From Gordionus sp. m RMFG-2023 (lineage: Eukaryota > Nematomorpha > Gordioida > Chordodea > Parachordodidae), in the NCBI RefSeq assembly GCF_954871325.1, contig NC_088776.1, positions 37,620,508 through 37,684,507 on the forward strand: DNA of 64,000 nucleotides. Reading direction: 5' to 3'. Below are positions 54,190-64,000 of this stretch, piece by piece (position 1 is the stretch's first letter; each line of letters starts with the position of its first letter). A program made the translations under genes and the position numbers. The notes under the pieces are model-generated. The model saw only the letters and a list, made by a program, of their open reading frames with translations. It was not told the origin of the DNA and made no database searches.

Positions 54190-54695
54190 TCAACATATTT
54201 TTTTAATATTAATAATATTAATAAACATTCATTGTTATTTTTTTGCGCATTCTGTTTATAAAAGTGCGATAATCTCTTAAGAATCTGTTTTTAGTGAATT
54301 TGGTGATATTGACTTGACAGTTAACATCGCCGTAAACGTAAACTGATTTCTGATAAATAAGTAAATTTTGGTATTTCTAATAAGAAATCTTCGATTTATT
54401 AATGTTAAATATTGTTTAAAATATTTATTCAAATTTCATAATATATTTGTTTATTATTTATTTATTATATATATAGATTAATGTTACTTATTACTATAAA
54501 AATATTTTATATACTTTTAGAATTGCAATAGAATTGAATATAAACTATAACTGATCATTATAATATTTTTAAATAAATGACATAAAAATTAGATATGATA
54601 TCGATCGGTAATCGGTCGATATCAATTTAATATCGGGAATATCGGATCGGATAGGCCTCCAAAAAGTGATATCGGTACACACCTACTTAAAACCC
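54190..54695. mobile_element. Truncated copy of the TGTACCGATA MITE
   Basis: Shares ATTGTTATTTTTTTGC and TTCTGTTTATAAAAGTG with 25620-25670 and the right end ATCGGATCGG...AAAAAGTGATATCGGTACAC with 25945-25980. The left terminus is missing. It lacks the 138-bp duplication seen in the other copy. Confidence 0.75.
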
Positions 54696-55296
54696 AAATT
54701 TATTAGTTATACCTTTAAAACCCGTGGTGATCCTGGAAAGTTGACATCCCTTTAAAAATTATGACATATATAATATTGGGAATATAACTTTAATATAATA
54801 AAGAAAAACTTTTTATTGGCCATTTCATCACAAATTATGAATTTATATTTCTTTTTATTATTTATACATGCATGAATGACGTTGAATTTTTATATTGGTC
54901 CACATTTAATTCCAATATCAATATGTGTTAAAATAAAATTTTACTTTTTTATTTTTTTTCCGTCATGCACTCTTTTTGAATATTTACTGATATTTTTAAT
55001 TTACCATAAAAATTTTTGATCAAAAGAAAGTCCCCAAAAATGGTAAGAAAATGATAATAAAAAAAGCTTTAATAATTTAGAATGAATAAGATAAGAATAA
55101 GATTTAATTTAAGATTAGAAAATGATTTTTTTTTTTACTTTTCATTTATCCGAGCCCCAGGTGTAATTCATAGGGGGGTCTGAACCCCGGGTCTGTGCTC
55201 GGGGTTCGTGCTCAGAGCTGGTTTGGTCGATTATTTAGACCCAAACCCCGGGTCTGGGTTTTACACAACCAACCAATTAACAACACTACTCTCGAC

Positions 55297-56446
55297 CTCT
55301 ATGTTATCTTTAGTGATCGATTTAATTTTATCACTCCTTTCTTATCAGCTTTGATATCTGCCATCCCTTATCGATAATTTTCACCGCTACCCCACATTTC
55401 TAAACTTTTAAATCCCTTCTTTATCCCTTACAAGTTCCACGTTAATCTTAAAACTATAGTTAATAAAATCATGTTCCAACAATGTTCTAATAAAAAAAAA
55501 ATATTTAACCAGAATTAAATAAAATAATTTTTCCCCTTTACCTTAATTCTAAATGTAGGCTTTAGTGTACTATGACGTACCCCTAAAAAAATATTCAACC
55601 CGAATAAAATAAAATAATTTTCCCCCTTAACCTTAATTCTAAATCCAATGTAGGCTTGTTTGTACTATGACGTACGCCTATAAATAATTCTGGCTCAAAA
55701 TGTAATAGAATTAAACTTATTGTCTTCTGATATAATCTTATTAACTCCTACAAGAATTTTTAGTTTCTTAATATCCTTATTCCATTAATTTTTTATTATA
55801 ACTTTATAATCAAATGTCCTTTTATTTAATTTATATTATCAAATTTATATCAATTGACTTGAAATATAAATGTCCTTATTTTATTTAATATGTATTATCA
55901 AATTTATATCAATGGACTTCAAATATCTAAATATCCTTATTTTATCTAATATATTTATCAAATTTATATCAATTGACGATATTTAAATGTCCTTATTTTA
56001 TCTATTATATATTATCAAATTTTATCAATAGACTCTAAATATTTAATTCAACTTAAATATAGTTTCAAATTAATTATTTAGCCTTATATTTTCATAATAT
56101 CCCTTCTCCTTGTATCATTATTTACTCTTCTTCTTTCCTAAGTTAAATCTCCTCTAATTTTTTAATCTATCAATCTCCTATAATTCTAATGATATTTTCC
56201 TATAATTATTAATATCTCCATCCTATATTATATATAATATATATGTCGTAATTTTTAAAGGGATCATGACTATCCGGGATCTTCACGGGATTTAAAGGGA
56301 TCCCTTTAAAATTTCAATTTTTTAAAAGATAAAGAACTATACGGTATTATCACGTTTGAACCGTGATAAAGAGGAATCTTATTTTTAAAAGCGTTTTACG
56401 CGCGTTTAGTTTTATTTTTTTTTAATTTTTTTGTTATTTATTAATT
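55297..56446. other. Noncoding with two tandem duplications
   Basis: 55490-55685: a two-copy unit of roughly 105 bp (CCTTAATTCTAAAT...GTACTATGACGTAC). 55795-56045: four diverged copies of a roughly 60-bp unit (ATGTCCTTATTTTAT...ATCAAATTTATATCAATtGACT). No coding signal. Confidence 0.6.
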
Positions 56447-56578
56447 TCCAATGTTGTTTTATTGGCCTTATGAAATAGGTTATGTCTCACATAGGGTATC
56501 AATCGATAGCTAATCAAAAGATCTATTCAACTGGAGTTCAATCTCTCCCCCGTAATGGGCGAGTCTAGGTCTGGGAGG
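56447..56578 (+). repeat. Left edge of the G-rich tandem array
   Basis: GGGTATCAATCGATAGCTAA and GGGCGAGTCTAGGTCTGGGAGG are degenerate versions of the array words. The array resumes at 59260 after the inserted hAT element; CTGGGAGG at 56571-56578 is the left target duplicate. Confidence 0.65.
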
Positions 56579-59259
56579 TAGGGCTGGGAACCAATAGTAA
56601 AAACCCAATATTAACAAAATATTGTATTGGTATTGGTATTGGGTCTAAAATATTGGTATTGGTTTAAACAATATTTTCTATTTCTTGTATTGGTATTGCT
56701 ATTGGTATTGGTTTATATTGGTAACTATTGGTTTATATTGGTATTGGTTTAAATTCAAATTACTAATTAAAAGAATAGATATAGTGATTATAACACCCTT
56801 AATTTCTAATTTTAAATAAACATGGGAAAAAAAATCATGATATCATAAAATCAGGGCTAAGAACCAACTCTCAAAATTTTACTGAATTCAAATTCTTTTT
56901 TTAAACTAGGAATTTATTAGGTGATGTGAATATAAAAAATTTTGATTTAATCATGTATTTTTTGTATCAACAATAATAAACGTATTGATTTTGAACCATT
57001 TTATTTATCACAAAGAACATAGCAAAATAAGTAAACTAAAAATGTAACATAACTGTCTATTTTACAAAATATAATGCAAAAGAATGATATAATTTTAATA
57101 TAAGAAGAGGAAATAATTTTATGTATTTAAGAAGAATCTTGCATGCGCATCCAACTTTTTAGGCACAGGCAAGCTTGTATAGTATGCTCATCTAGTGAAC
57201 AATGTTGGTCTGTTATAACATACCGTCCTTCTGAAAAAGCCCTTTCAGAGCTAGATGAGGTGGCCGGAATTGCTAGATAATCTTTGGCAATTTTTGATAA
57301 TACTGGATATCTATTTTTATTTAATTTCCACCAATCTAATGGATTTGTATCATTGGAAATTGTGGCTTCATCTATGTATTTACTTATTTCTAAGTTGTTA
57401 TTATTATGAGGTTTCACCTGATAAATTTTGTCATAAAAGGATAATTTTTTGTTATTTTGTGCTTCATTTGTAAGTTCCGCTGAATTGTTATTATTTATTT
57501 TATAAATATTGTATTCATTGGTAAGATATCCAATAAGAGTTTCCATATTATTATGCTTTAATAAATGACTTGATAGTTTAAATCTTGGGTCAATCATTGT
57601 TGAAATAATAAAGAGGTGTTTATTATAATTATAGTATTTATTAAGTTTTGTTAAGGCAGCTAAAGAAGCTGTCTTTAAAATAGCATTAGGATTATTATTA
57701 TAACTCTCCACATGCTCAAAAATACTGGAATATAAAGGAATAATTGTTGAAATTGTTAGAGTATTAGCACATGAGGCCATCTCTGTAGCAAAATTAAATG
57801 GTTCCAGAAATTCTCGGTATATTTCTATATTATTCCAGGCTAAGGCACTAATATAATTTTCTTGATTGGTATGTTGTAAATGATTGGTATATGTTGTCAA
57901 ATAGGGTTTGAGCAATATTGCTTTTTCAAGCATTTGGTATGTTGAATTCCAACGTGTTGGTATATCCAAAATTGGGTGAGGAAATTTTAAGTGTGGATTT
58001 TTTTCAAGATATATTTTTCGAGTTTATTAAATTTAGATATAGAAAGTTTAAAAAATTTTTAAAAATTTCTTATTTTTTTAAAGTTGTATTTAAGGGTTCC
58101 AATGCAGCCATTACAGCCAAATGTATAATATGGCAAAAGCATTTGCACAAATCAAAATTATCTTTTTGTTTTAAAATTTTTAGAAATGCTAAATTATTAA
58201 TTGCATTGTCTAATGTAATGCAAAAAAAATCAATCTCAAATTTTACTTTTAATACAGAATTAAAAATATTAATAGAATTATGTGCTGATTTAAAAGGAAT
58301 AAAATTTATTTGGAGAGGACCAAATGTCCATTGTTAAGGAAAATTTAGATGTAATGTTAGAAAGTACAGATTTTAAATTGATAAAAGAACTATGATAATG
58401 TTTCATAATTTCTATTTTTAGTGTTTTTCTAGAAACTAATGTTAGTGAAGGGTTACAATATGCTATTAAATTTTTAAAAGTGATATCCTCAACAATTGAA
58501 AAGGCTAAATTATTTTGAATGAAAAAGTTTATAATTAAATTATTTAAATTAGCTTTATTATTTATATTATTAAGTAAAAATGATTTTATTGTCTTAATTT
58601 TTTTACTGCCAATATTTATTTGCTCACATTTCTTATATAATGTTGGGTGGATGGATTTAAGATGTGTCCATAATCCTGAGGTTCCAAAATTGGGAAGTGA
58701 TATTTTTTTAAAATTTATTACATATTGCCTTTTTTTATTATCACAAGTAGTATAAAATTCCCAGATTTTTGCTGAATTTCGTCTTTTATTAGATATTGAT
58801 AATTTTTCTTGTTCCTTATCGCTATTATTATTAGTACCAACAACATCTATATTTATTAACTCTATTTGGTCTTCATTTATTATAATATCCTAAATAAATA
58901 GATAAAATTGATAGATATCATGTAAAAAATTTACTTCCATAATAAAAATAAACTATAATTATAAATAACAGAAATATTGATATAACAGAAATATTGATAT
59001 CACAGTAGTATTTGGAAGAAATAACAGAAGTAATCACTTTTTGCAATGAAAGTAAAAAAAATACCATGATATAATTATCCACGATAAACCCAAATAATTA
59101 TGTTATTTTTAATATTGGTATTGGTATTGGTTAAAATTGTATTTAAACAATATATCAAAACCAATATATTTAGGTAATTGGTATTGGTTGTAAAAGCAAT
59201 ACCAATATTTAATATTGGTATTGTAAACCAATATTATATTGGTATTGGTCCCACCCCTA
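56579..59259 (-). mobile_element. hAT element with TATTGG-repeat ends
   Basis: Ends TAGGGCTGGGAACCAATA and TATTGGTCCCACCCCTA, with long subterminal runs of (TAT)TGGTATTGG on both sides. Perfect 8-bp duplication CTGGGAGG (56571-56578, 59260-59267). Size 2,681 bp, normal for an autonomous hAT, with a single transposase gene on the minus strand. It interrupts the G-rich tandem array. Confidence 0.93.
57127..58891 (-). pseudogene. hAT transposase (BED/ZBED-type), lightly broken
   Basis: Reading right to left: acceptor TTTATTTAG at 58892 suggests an upstream exon. Next is a BED-like region SAKIWEFYTTCDNKKRQY...GTSGLWTHLKSIHP in which the usual Cys pair is not evident. Then FSLTMDIWSSPNKF, IDFFCITLDNAINN and CKCFCHIIHLAVMAAL. 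A long frame of about 280 codons (57969-57127) follows with LDIPTRWNSTYQMLEKAI, NPLDWWKLNKNRYPVLSKIA and the dimerisation motif LAIPATSSSSERAFSEG. A frameshift at the A-run near 57990 and another after SPNKF (near 58300) interrupt it. Otherwise it is well preserved, so a fairly young copy. Confidence 0.88.
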
Positions 59260-60130
59260 CTGGGAGGTCAGGAATATTTTTATAAACATAAAATATCGAT
59301 ATGGGTATCAAAGGAAAGCTAATTTAAATATCTTTTGACAGAAAGCATTCATTCTTGGTCTTGATGTGTTATGACTTAGTCTGGGGGGTAGATAGAGAGG
59401 GGGGGTTAAAAAATAAGTTTTTTTGATATGGGTATCAAAAAAAGGATAATTAAAATATCTTTTGACTCTAAACATTCATTCTTGGTCTTGTTGGGTAAGA
59501 CTTGATCGGGGGGGGGGGGAAGGGGGTAAAAAATAAGTTTTTTTGATATGGGTATCAAATAAAAGGTAATTAAAATATTTTTTTATTGTAATAATAATAA
59601 TCAGTTTAAGCGGGTGGGTCTAGGTCTTGGGGGGTCAGGAATATTTTTATAAACATAAAAATCGATATGGGTATCAAATAAAAGCTAATTTAAATTTCTT
59701 TTGCCTGAAAGCATTTATTCTTGGCCTTGATGGGTGTGACTTGGTCTGGGGGTGGATGAAGGGGGGCGGGGTAAAAAATATGTTTTTTTATATGGGTATC
59801 AAATAAAAGCTAATTTAAATTTCTTTTGACTGAAAGCATTCATTCTTGGTCTTGATGAGTATGACTTGGTCTGGGGGGTGGATGAAGAGAGGGGGGAGGT
59901 AAAAAATAAGTTTTTTGATGTGGTATCAAATAAGAGGTAATTAAGATATCTTTTTATTGTAATAATAATAATCACTTTAAGCGGGCGGATCTAGGTTTTG
60001 GGGGGTCAGGTATATTTTTATCAACATAAAATATCGATATAGGTATCAAATAAAAGCTAATTTAAATTTCTTTTAATGCATTCATTTTTGGTCTTGATGG
60101 GTATGACTTGGTCTGGTGGGTGGGTGGAGG
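59260..60130 (+). repeat. Long G-rich tandem array, plus orientation
   Basis: About seven alternating units, two types of roughly 110-130 bp. Type 1: TTATTGTAATAATAATAATC, GGTCTTGGGGGGTCAGG, TAAACATAAAATATCGATA. Type 2: CATTCATTCTTGGTCTTG, GATGGGTATGACTTGGTC, a G-run, then AAAAAATAAGTTTTTTTGAT. The same units in inverse order and orientation form 63606-64000. The array therefore looks like one arm of a very long inverted repeat. Confidence 0.88.
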
Positions 60131-60312
60131 GGTTTGATTATATTGATTTTATTTCTCTAAGCGGGTGTATTAAAATGTTATGAATATTATTATTCTTATA
60201 GAATTACACATCTTTAGAAGCAAATCATCCTTATTATTATATTTTTCTTCAAACCATATAATCAACACATATTTTATTTTGATAATTGAAATTTAAATAT
60301 AATTTTGAACAG

Positions 60313-61200
60313 TTATTTATTATTACAAGTAATATTTAAATGACATTTTGTGGAACAATTAATCCCATTTTTAAAACATTGGCATCTCTTATTGTTGCAA
60401 CTTTTTTGGCAATTGCAAATTGATTTACAATTACCATAAGAAGATGCACTTCTTGATGCTGTTATTATGGAAATAGTCTTATCAGGAATGGTTAAATTGG
60501 AAAATTTTATTGATTTATGAACACTTGTTTTTAAAAATGGTGAATCAATTTTTCCCAATTGAGTTCCAACCCATAGTTTATCGCCCTCCATTTGGATAAT
60601 TTTGGCCTCAATATTTTTGGGGCATATATTAGATCTATCATTTTTATTTATTGGGATCAGTACGTGATACCTAATGGATAATTTTATTTTTTTAATTTTA
60701 TTTTTGTAAGCATTGTGTTGCTTATTCCTATCCAATAAATATGCAATAAAGGAAGGCAATCTTGCTAAAATATTTTTTATAGTATTCCCAATTGAATTAG
60801 TTGTATTTTTATCTTGCCATGCAATTGTGTTTCCTATTTTATATTTCGTTTTGTCCGAAAGAATATATTGAATATTATAATATGATTTGTATGAATTTTT
60901 CCTTTTTATTTTTTGTGCAATAACTATACCTTCAGGAGTATTACTACTATTCTGGTTATAAAGAAGAAATAAAGTATTTGTAGAAGCACGTGCACTACTT
61001 AAGAAGTAATTCAATAAACATTTACCTGTATGATTTTTATCATTGTGATGTTTCTTAAATATTTCATCCAATTCGGATAATATAATAATTGGCTTGTTTT
61101 TTTTCGAGCACATTATAATATTATTTTTTAAATAAAAAAGTCCTTTAATTTTAGATTTTAGTTTGGCATCTATTCCAGGAATATATAAAAAAGAAATTTG
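60313..61200 (-). pseudogene. Integrase-family transposon ORF with Cys-rich tail
   Basis: The main frame (61113 to 60313, 266 codons, open upstream to about 61190) resembles invertebrate KRBA2-like integrase proteins. It has ELDEIFKKHHNDKNHTG (histidine-rich, like the region ahead of such integrases), SIRYHVLIPINKNDRSN, DKLWVGTQLGKI, and a C-terminal knuckle CNCQKSCNNKRCQCF...CSTKCH. The ORF appears incomplete; I treat it as a fossil and give no details of damage. It lies between the two inverted arrays and may be their own gene or a passenger. Confidence 0.6.
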
Positions 61201-61510
61201 AAATTAAGTAAAAAAAAATATTCTAAATCTTCACTTCCCCCCCCCCCTTTATAATTTTTTTATCTTTTCCTTTTTTTGATGATAAAAAAATTTTTTCTTG
61301 GAAACATATTTTTAGAAAATATTCCAAAATTGAAAGAATATGTTTGTTAGTATTTTTATCATTAATCATTTCCTTAAAAAATAACAGACATCCTCCCATA
61401 TATAATTTTTATATTAAATAAAATGGAAATGACATTTAATAATATTATTAAAAATTTTAAAAATATTTTAAAATAGAGAAGGAGAAAGAGGAAGATAAGA
61501 AAAAAGGAAG

Positions 61511-61575
61511 CATGTGTTGTTAAAAGCTACTTTAAAAATAGCGCACCTATTTTACAAAAAAAGAAGCGCGCTATC
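61511..61575. mobile_element. Terminal fragment of the 3011 hAT family
   Basis: TGTTGTTAAAAGCTACTTT and AAGCGCGCTATCGC echo the left terminus of 3011-4439 (GTGTTGTTAAAATAGCGCGC). Only the end is present. Confidence 0.5.
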
Positions 61576-61879
61576 GCATGGCCAGTTGAAATATATCATG
61601 TTTAGACTGGGGCAGAAAATCAACTTTTATATAAACTCATCTAGCTCAAAAACTATCATAGATGCTCCAATTTTATTTTAGAGATTAAGGATTGAGCTAC
61701 ACATTTACATTAAATTTATTTGATATATTACCGTTATGTTTTTTCATGTTGAAGCTACTAGTCTTGTTTGATGATAAAACCTTCTATCACATCTTACGGC
61801 AAAAATTTATACCCTGTGTTAATTTTTTTATCGAGAATTAATAATTTTAAATTGGAAAAATAATCTAAAAGATGTTTGA

Positions 61880-63110
61880 AGATGCAAAGCATTCATAGCA
61901 TTTTTTGGGACTATATCAACCATAGTTAATCTTTTATACCATAGTTGGCATTCAGCTAATAAGGTATCATAAGATAATTTAACATCTTCATGATAAAAAT
62001 TTCTATCACCATCTGAAAAAGGTTGGGAAGGTTTTTGTGGAAGTTATATCTGCAGATTGGTAAGTGCTGCCGGATGAATTAAAAACCGTTCATTTATTTG
62101 GGTTATAAATGTATCTAAGAGAGGGATAAAGACATTTATTTTATAATACTTTTCTACTTACCCTATATTAATGTTTGGACGATGAGTTTGTCTTGCTGCA
62201 AATCGAGGGAGACAAATATTAAACTCGTATAGCTCTGCCTTTGATGCAACAATATATAAAATATGAAATTCTTCATCAACAATAGCCCTAATTTCCTTGA
62301 GTTCTAAAAAAATGCTCTCCGCTACTCTCATCGTCTCAATCAAGTCAATGTCATGTTTTTTAAAAGTATTACATAAAATATTTGTATAATTTGGTATAAG
62401 GATTTAATCCAATAATTTGCTTGCTTCTGAGGAAATATCTCTTTCAGGCCATTGTGATATTTCAGTAAGAGCATTAATAATCGTTTCTTCTTACTCCATA
62501 AAAGCTGTTACTGCTTGATGGCGAGGACTCCATCTCGTTGGACAAGCTTTTTGCAATTTCTTTCTCATTGTTGGACAAAGAGTTTCAGAAATAATTCTGT
62601 TTAAAATATTATGTTGCTTGGGGTTTTCCATTAATGCAGAATCCCCTAATGCTTTAAATTTTACAAGACCACAAAAATTATCTTCATTATCTTTATTATT
62701 GAAATTCAAGCTTATTGAATCCAAATGGCTACGTAATGCTACCTGCAATCCACAATATAGAATGGCCTCTACTTAGTTTGATCTTACATCTATTTTCTTT
62801 TGCTATTTTATTTCTATTTTTGTCAGTATGTGATAAAATGGGAATCATATCCCCACTTTGAATTAATTTGAAGAAATCATCAGTTCACAGCTTTTGTGAT
62901 AATTTGTTTTTTGATGAGTGTCAAAGATTTCTCCAGCATCTTTGTACTTGTTAAATGAAGTCTTAGCAAGACTGTTAAGCATAACTAAATTTCTTCCAGC
63001 ACATCTTGGGTCAAACAAGATACATATCTTGCAGTAAGCTCCATTGTCTCGGATAGAGTATGCTAGCCATAACCATTTAGTAAAATAGCTGTTTTGTAAT
63101 TTTAACTTTC
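61880..63110 (-). pseudogene. hAT transposase relic (TTF finger/DUF4371 type)
   Basis: Reading right to left: WLAYSIRDNGAYCKICILFD and GEIFDTHQKTNYHKSC (about 63080-62880), the TTF-type zinc finger and following helix of DUF4371 hATs. Next is a frame (62748-62491) with LVKFKALGDSALMENP and KLQKACPTRWSPRHQAVTAF. A further frame (62343-62158) ends LPRFAARQTHRPNINIG, the conserved PRxxxRQTHRxN block. Only weak remnants exist beyond 61900. Many stops and shifts; long dead. Confidence 0.8.
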
Positions 63111-63539
63111 GATTAGCACATATAATTTGTGGATATTAGGGTTGGAATATATATCTATTATTAAATAAAATATTTATCATAGGTATCTTTTATGCCTTTT
63201 TAAGAAGTATATGTCTTTCTTCTAGGCTAATTATAAAATGTTATAAAAGTAATTGTACTTTTTTGCTTTTTTGTAAGATTTAGGATCAATGTTTAAAAAA
63301 TTTCTTATGTCCATAATTATTATTTGACTAGAAATTTGAAAATGATGGGTAAATATTACGCCATTAGAAATTTGAAAATAATAGATGAATTTACGCCAAG
63401 GAAAGCTTGAAATCGAAATTAATTGATAAAATAACTTAGTAAATGAATGTGATTAATTAAATATATATTTAAAAAGAAAGAGATAGGAATAAATATTATA
63501 AAATATAAACAAAAATATTTTTGAAAAATATATCCGGCA

Positions 63540-63605
63540 TCTGCATTTTTGGCTTTGGGGGGGGGGGGGAGATTTGTCCCCTTGCCCCCCCCGCTGCTTA
63601 CGCGC
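63540..63605. repeat. G/C-run repeat end
   Basis: A run of 13 G, then GATTTGTCCCCTTG, a C-run and CGCTGCTTACGCGCCTG, the style of a transposon terminus. It abuts the inverted array directly. Confidence 0.4.
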
Positions 63606-64000
63606 CTGCATCAAGACCAAGAATGAATATTTTCAGTCAAAATAAATTTAAATTAGCTTTTATTTGATATCCATATCGATATTTTATGTTTATAAAAATA
63701 TTCCTTACCCCCCCCCCAAGACCAAGACCCACCTGCTTTAAGTGATTATTATTATTACAATAAAAAAATATTTTAATTACCTTTTATTTGATACCCATAT
63801 CAAAAAAACTTATTTATTTTACTCCCCCCTCCCTCTTCATCCACCTCCCAGGCCAAGTCATACCCATCAAGACCAGAATGAAGGCTTTCAGTCAAAAGAT
63901 ATTTAAATTAGCTTTTATTTGATACTCATATCAAAAAACTTATTTTTTACCCCCCCCCCCTTCACCCACCCCCCAGAACAAGTCATACCCGTCAAGACCA
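63606..64000 (-). repeat. Long G-rich tandem array, inverse orientation, runs off the window
   Basis: Contains the reverse complements of the 59260-60130 words: CAAGACCAAGAATGAATA, TTTTATTTGATATCCATATC, ACTTAAAGCAGGTGGGTCTT in inverse, GATTATTATTATTACAATAA. At least three units. Window edge reached inside a unit. Confidence 0.88.

Larger units (their letters stand above)
52520..55288. mobile_element. Composite hAT-type element
   Basis: Left end TAGTGTTGTTAATTTGCTTG and right end CCAATTAACAACACTA are inverted, with subterminal GACCCGGGG/CCCCGGGTC blocks. A perfect 8-bp duplication CTCTCGAC (52512-52519, 55289-55296) defines the outer limits. Inside are a block of G-rich tandem units (52640-52971), a second left terminus TAGTGTTGTTTAATTGGTTG at 52972, and a truncated TGTACCGATA MITE (54190-54695). 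No transposase frame is recognisable; the overlapping frames at 53614-53878 are mutual shadows in AT-rich DNA. Confidence 0.8.

Noticed and set aside
57255-58755. Plus-strand frames over the 56579 hAT element
   Set aside because: They are shadows of the minus-strand transposase, whose motifs are unambiguous.

Overview
The window is strongly AT-rich eukaryotic DNA. Its single clear host gene is cut into many GT-AG exons separated by kilobase introns, and nearly everything else is transposon debris. The gene is a NACHT and WD-repeat (NWD1/NWD2-type) STAND NTPase, an animal family, so I read this as an invertebrate metazoan genome. The species cannot be fixed from the sequence. No rRNA gene, secure tRNA gene or CRISPR array is visible.

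Layout. 1-7.4 kb holds noncoding DNA with a GC-armed hAT MITE (1061-1928) and a short hAT element (3011-4439). From 7.4 to 50.2 kb, 20 exons on the + strand follow the NWD order: DUF4062/TIR-like N-terminus, linker, NACHT with Walker A and B, winged-helix-like region, then about a dozen WD40 repeats. Splice phases agree at almost every junction. The first exon, two conserved linker segments and the 3' end were not found. One junction (46433 to 46510) does not join in a single open frame.

The gene's introns carry MITEs (9847-10266, 10530-10839), a nested block at 14.1-19.65 kb, and hAT elements at 23251-24413, 24668-27310 (with a nested MITE at 25242-25984), 29880-32423, 44468-46080 and 49388-49926. 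The 14.1-19.65 kb block contains a hAT fragment split by a foldback element with a 9-bp target duplication. That element carries a broken ubiquitin-specific-protease-like gene. Beside it lie a 16-bp minisatellite and a FLYWCH/MULE transposase fragment cut off by a second foldback copy.

From 50.2 kb to the end I find no host exon. This part holds CT-rich DNA, a possible LTR fossil, a composite hAT-type element (52520-55288), a hAT element with its transposase (56579-59259), and a large structure bounded by inverted arrays of long G-rich tandem units (59.3-60.1 kb and 63.6 kb to the window edge). Between those arrays lie an integrase-family ORF with a Cys-rich tail and a second hAT transposase relic.

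Most element boundaries rest on terminal inverted repeats plus direct target duplications read from the sequence (8 bp for hAT, 9 bp for the MULE-like element). The NWD gene would act as a single cytosolic signalling ATPase; the transposons are passengers, one of which sits exactly at an exon edge.
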